In this document: positions 63,769-64,000 of the stretch, piece by piece
How positions within the stretch are numbered: position 1 is the first letter of the stretch
How the letters are laid out: every line of letters begins with the position of its first letter
NCBI RefSeq assembly: GCF_000819565.1
Contig: NZ_CP004393.1
Coordinates: forward strand, 4,340,001-4,404,000
Length of the DNA stretch: 64,000 nt
Origin: Celeribacter indicus
Lineage (GTDB): Bacteria; Pseudomonadota; Alphaproteobacteria; Rhodobacterales; Rhodobacteraceae
Direction: 5' to 3'
Position numbers and translations under genes: made by a program
The notes under the pieces: model-generated
Told to the model about the DNA's origin: nothing
What the model saw: the letters and a program-made list of their open reading frames with translations, nothing else
Database searches by the model: none

Positions 63769-64000
63769 TCGGACTCCGGGTCGGCGCCTCGCCCTCGTCG
63801 ATGAGCACCCGGTCGAGCCCCACGTCAAGCTTGCGCCGGATCCGTTCGGCATCCTCGTCCTCGGGCTCGAAGGACAGCGCGCGCTCCCACTGGAACCGCG
63901 CCTCGCGTTCGCGACCGACCGCCCAATAAACGTCGCCCAGGTGATCATTGATGATCGGATCGACCGGCATCAGCGCGACCGCGCGCTCCATCGGGTCGAC
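63758..64000 (-). CDS. C-terminal end of a tetratricopeptide repeat protein (5' end outside window)
   Basis: About 80 C-terminal residues are visible. They include a clear TPR-like unit, MPVDPIINDHLGDVYWAVGREREARFQWERALSFEPED, followed by a short acidic end. The N-terminal part continues past the window edge. Large secreted or periplasmic TPR proteins often precede ispE in Rhodobacterales. The function cannot be given from this fragment. Confidence 0.85.
   Translation of the reverse strand, partial: VDPMERAVALMPVDPIINDHLGDVYWAVGREREARFQWERALSFEPEDEDAERIRRKLDVGLDRVLIDEGEAPTRSPNDG

Overview
The window is a GC-rich (roughly two thirds G+C), densely coded chromosomal segment of an alphaproteobacterium, most probably a member of the Rhodobacterales. 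Pointers are the membrane-anchored CycM-type cytochrome c, a malyl-CoA lyase of the ethylmalonyl-CoA pathway, PhaA/PhaB, COQ9, a TrcR (DUF1013) cell-cycle regulator, DUF1244, a DUF4175/TIGR02302 protein and the argH-lipoprotein-lysA order. I see no insertion sequence, prophage, CRISPR array, rRNA or tRNA. Most long reading frames opposite real genes are GC-rich shadows.

Layout. 1-5.6 kb (minus): yejA-yejB-yejE-yejF peptide importer, with yejF cut by the window edge. 5.8-11 kb: cycM (minus), pheA (plus), an SRPBCC protein and nudC (minus), and a Tat-exported CpdB-like nucleotidase (plus). 11.3-13.9 kb (plus): an NMT1/ThiY-type ABC importer preceded by a RutR-like operator. 14-18 kb (plus): ffs SRP RNA, rsgA, dnaX, ybaB, recR. 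18.1-23.7 kb: trcR, RNase T2, quinone oxidoreductase, COQ9, rpsU and a DEAD-box helicase. 23.9-28.5 kb: acetaldehyde dehydrogenase and its probable GAF-Fis activator, an Lrp regulator, mscL and a GST. 28.6-31.5 kb: two tandem GT39 membrane glycosyltransferases. 31.6-36.1 kb (minus): rpmI, rplT, pheS, a compositionally foreign small membrane gene, and pheT.

36.2-40.6 kb: pyk, an N-formylglutamate amidohydrolase/CHMI/DUF1244 operon and a membrane-anchored RTX protein. 40.7-43.6 kb (minus): dgcN-dgcA-dat, a D-amino-acid (D-glutamate) catabolic operon. 43.9-46 kb (plus): mcl1 and accA. 46-50.2 kb: PNPOx-like protein, ftsE-ftsX-plsC, and a zinc-ribbon membrane protein. 50.2-55.6 kb (minus): argH, an LptM-like lipoprotein, lysA and a DUF4175 protein. 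55.7-60.6 kb (plus): a TlpA-like thioredoxin, an EAL phosphodiesterase, phaA, phaB and a DMT exporter. 60.6-64 kb: YdcH, TrmN6, DUF2007, polyprenyl diphosphate synthase, ispE and the end of a TPR gene.

Links between genes. accA, mcl1, phaA and phaB all act at the acetyl-CoA node, and mcl1, phaA and phaB each have TGC/GCA-type dyads upstream. pheA, pheS and pheT serve phenylalanine synthesis and charging. argH and lysA serve amino-acid and cell-wall precursor synthesis. ffs, rsgA, rpsU, rplT and rpmI serve translation and secretion.

The most unusual item is a roughly 52% GC, 112-codon membrane-protein gene placed between pheS and pheT, with 4-nt coupled overlaps at both ends. The best new regulatory candidates are the RutR-like operator, a perfect 18-bp palindrome between a GAF-Fis regulator and the aldehyde dehydrogenase, a perfect 18-bp palindrome containing a CTGC-N4-GCAG (PhaR-type) core before phaA, and a dyad lying across the -10 box of the RTX gene.
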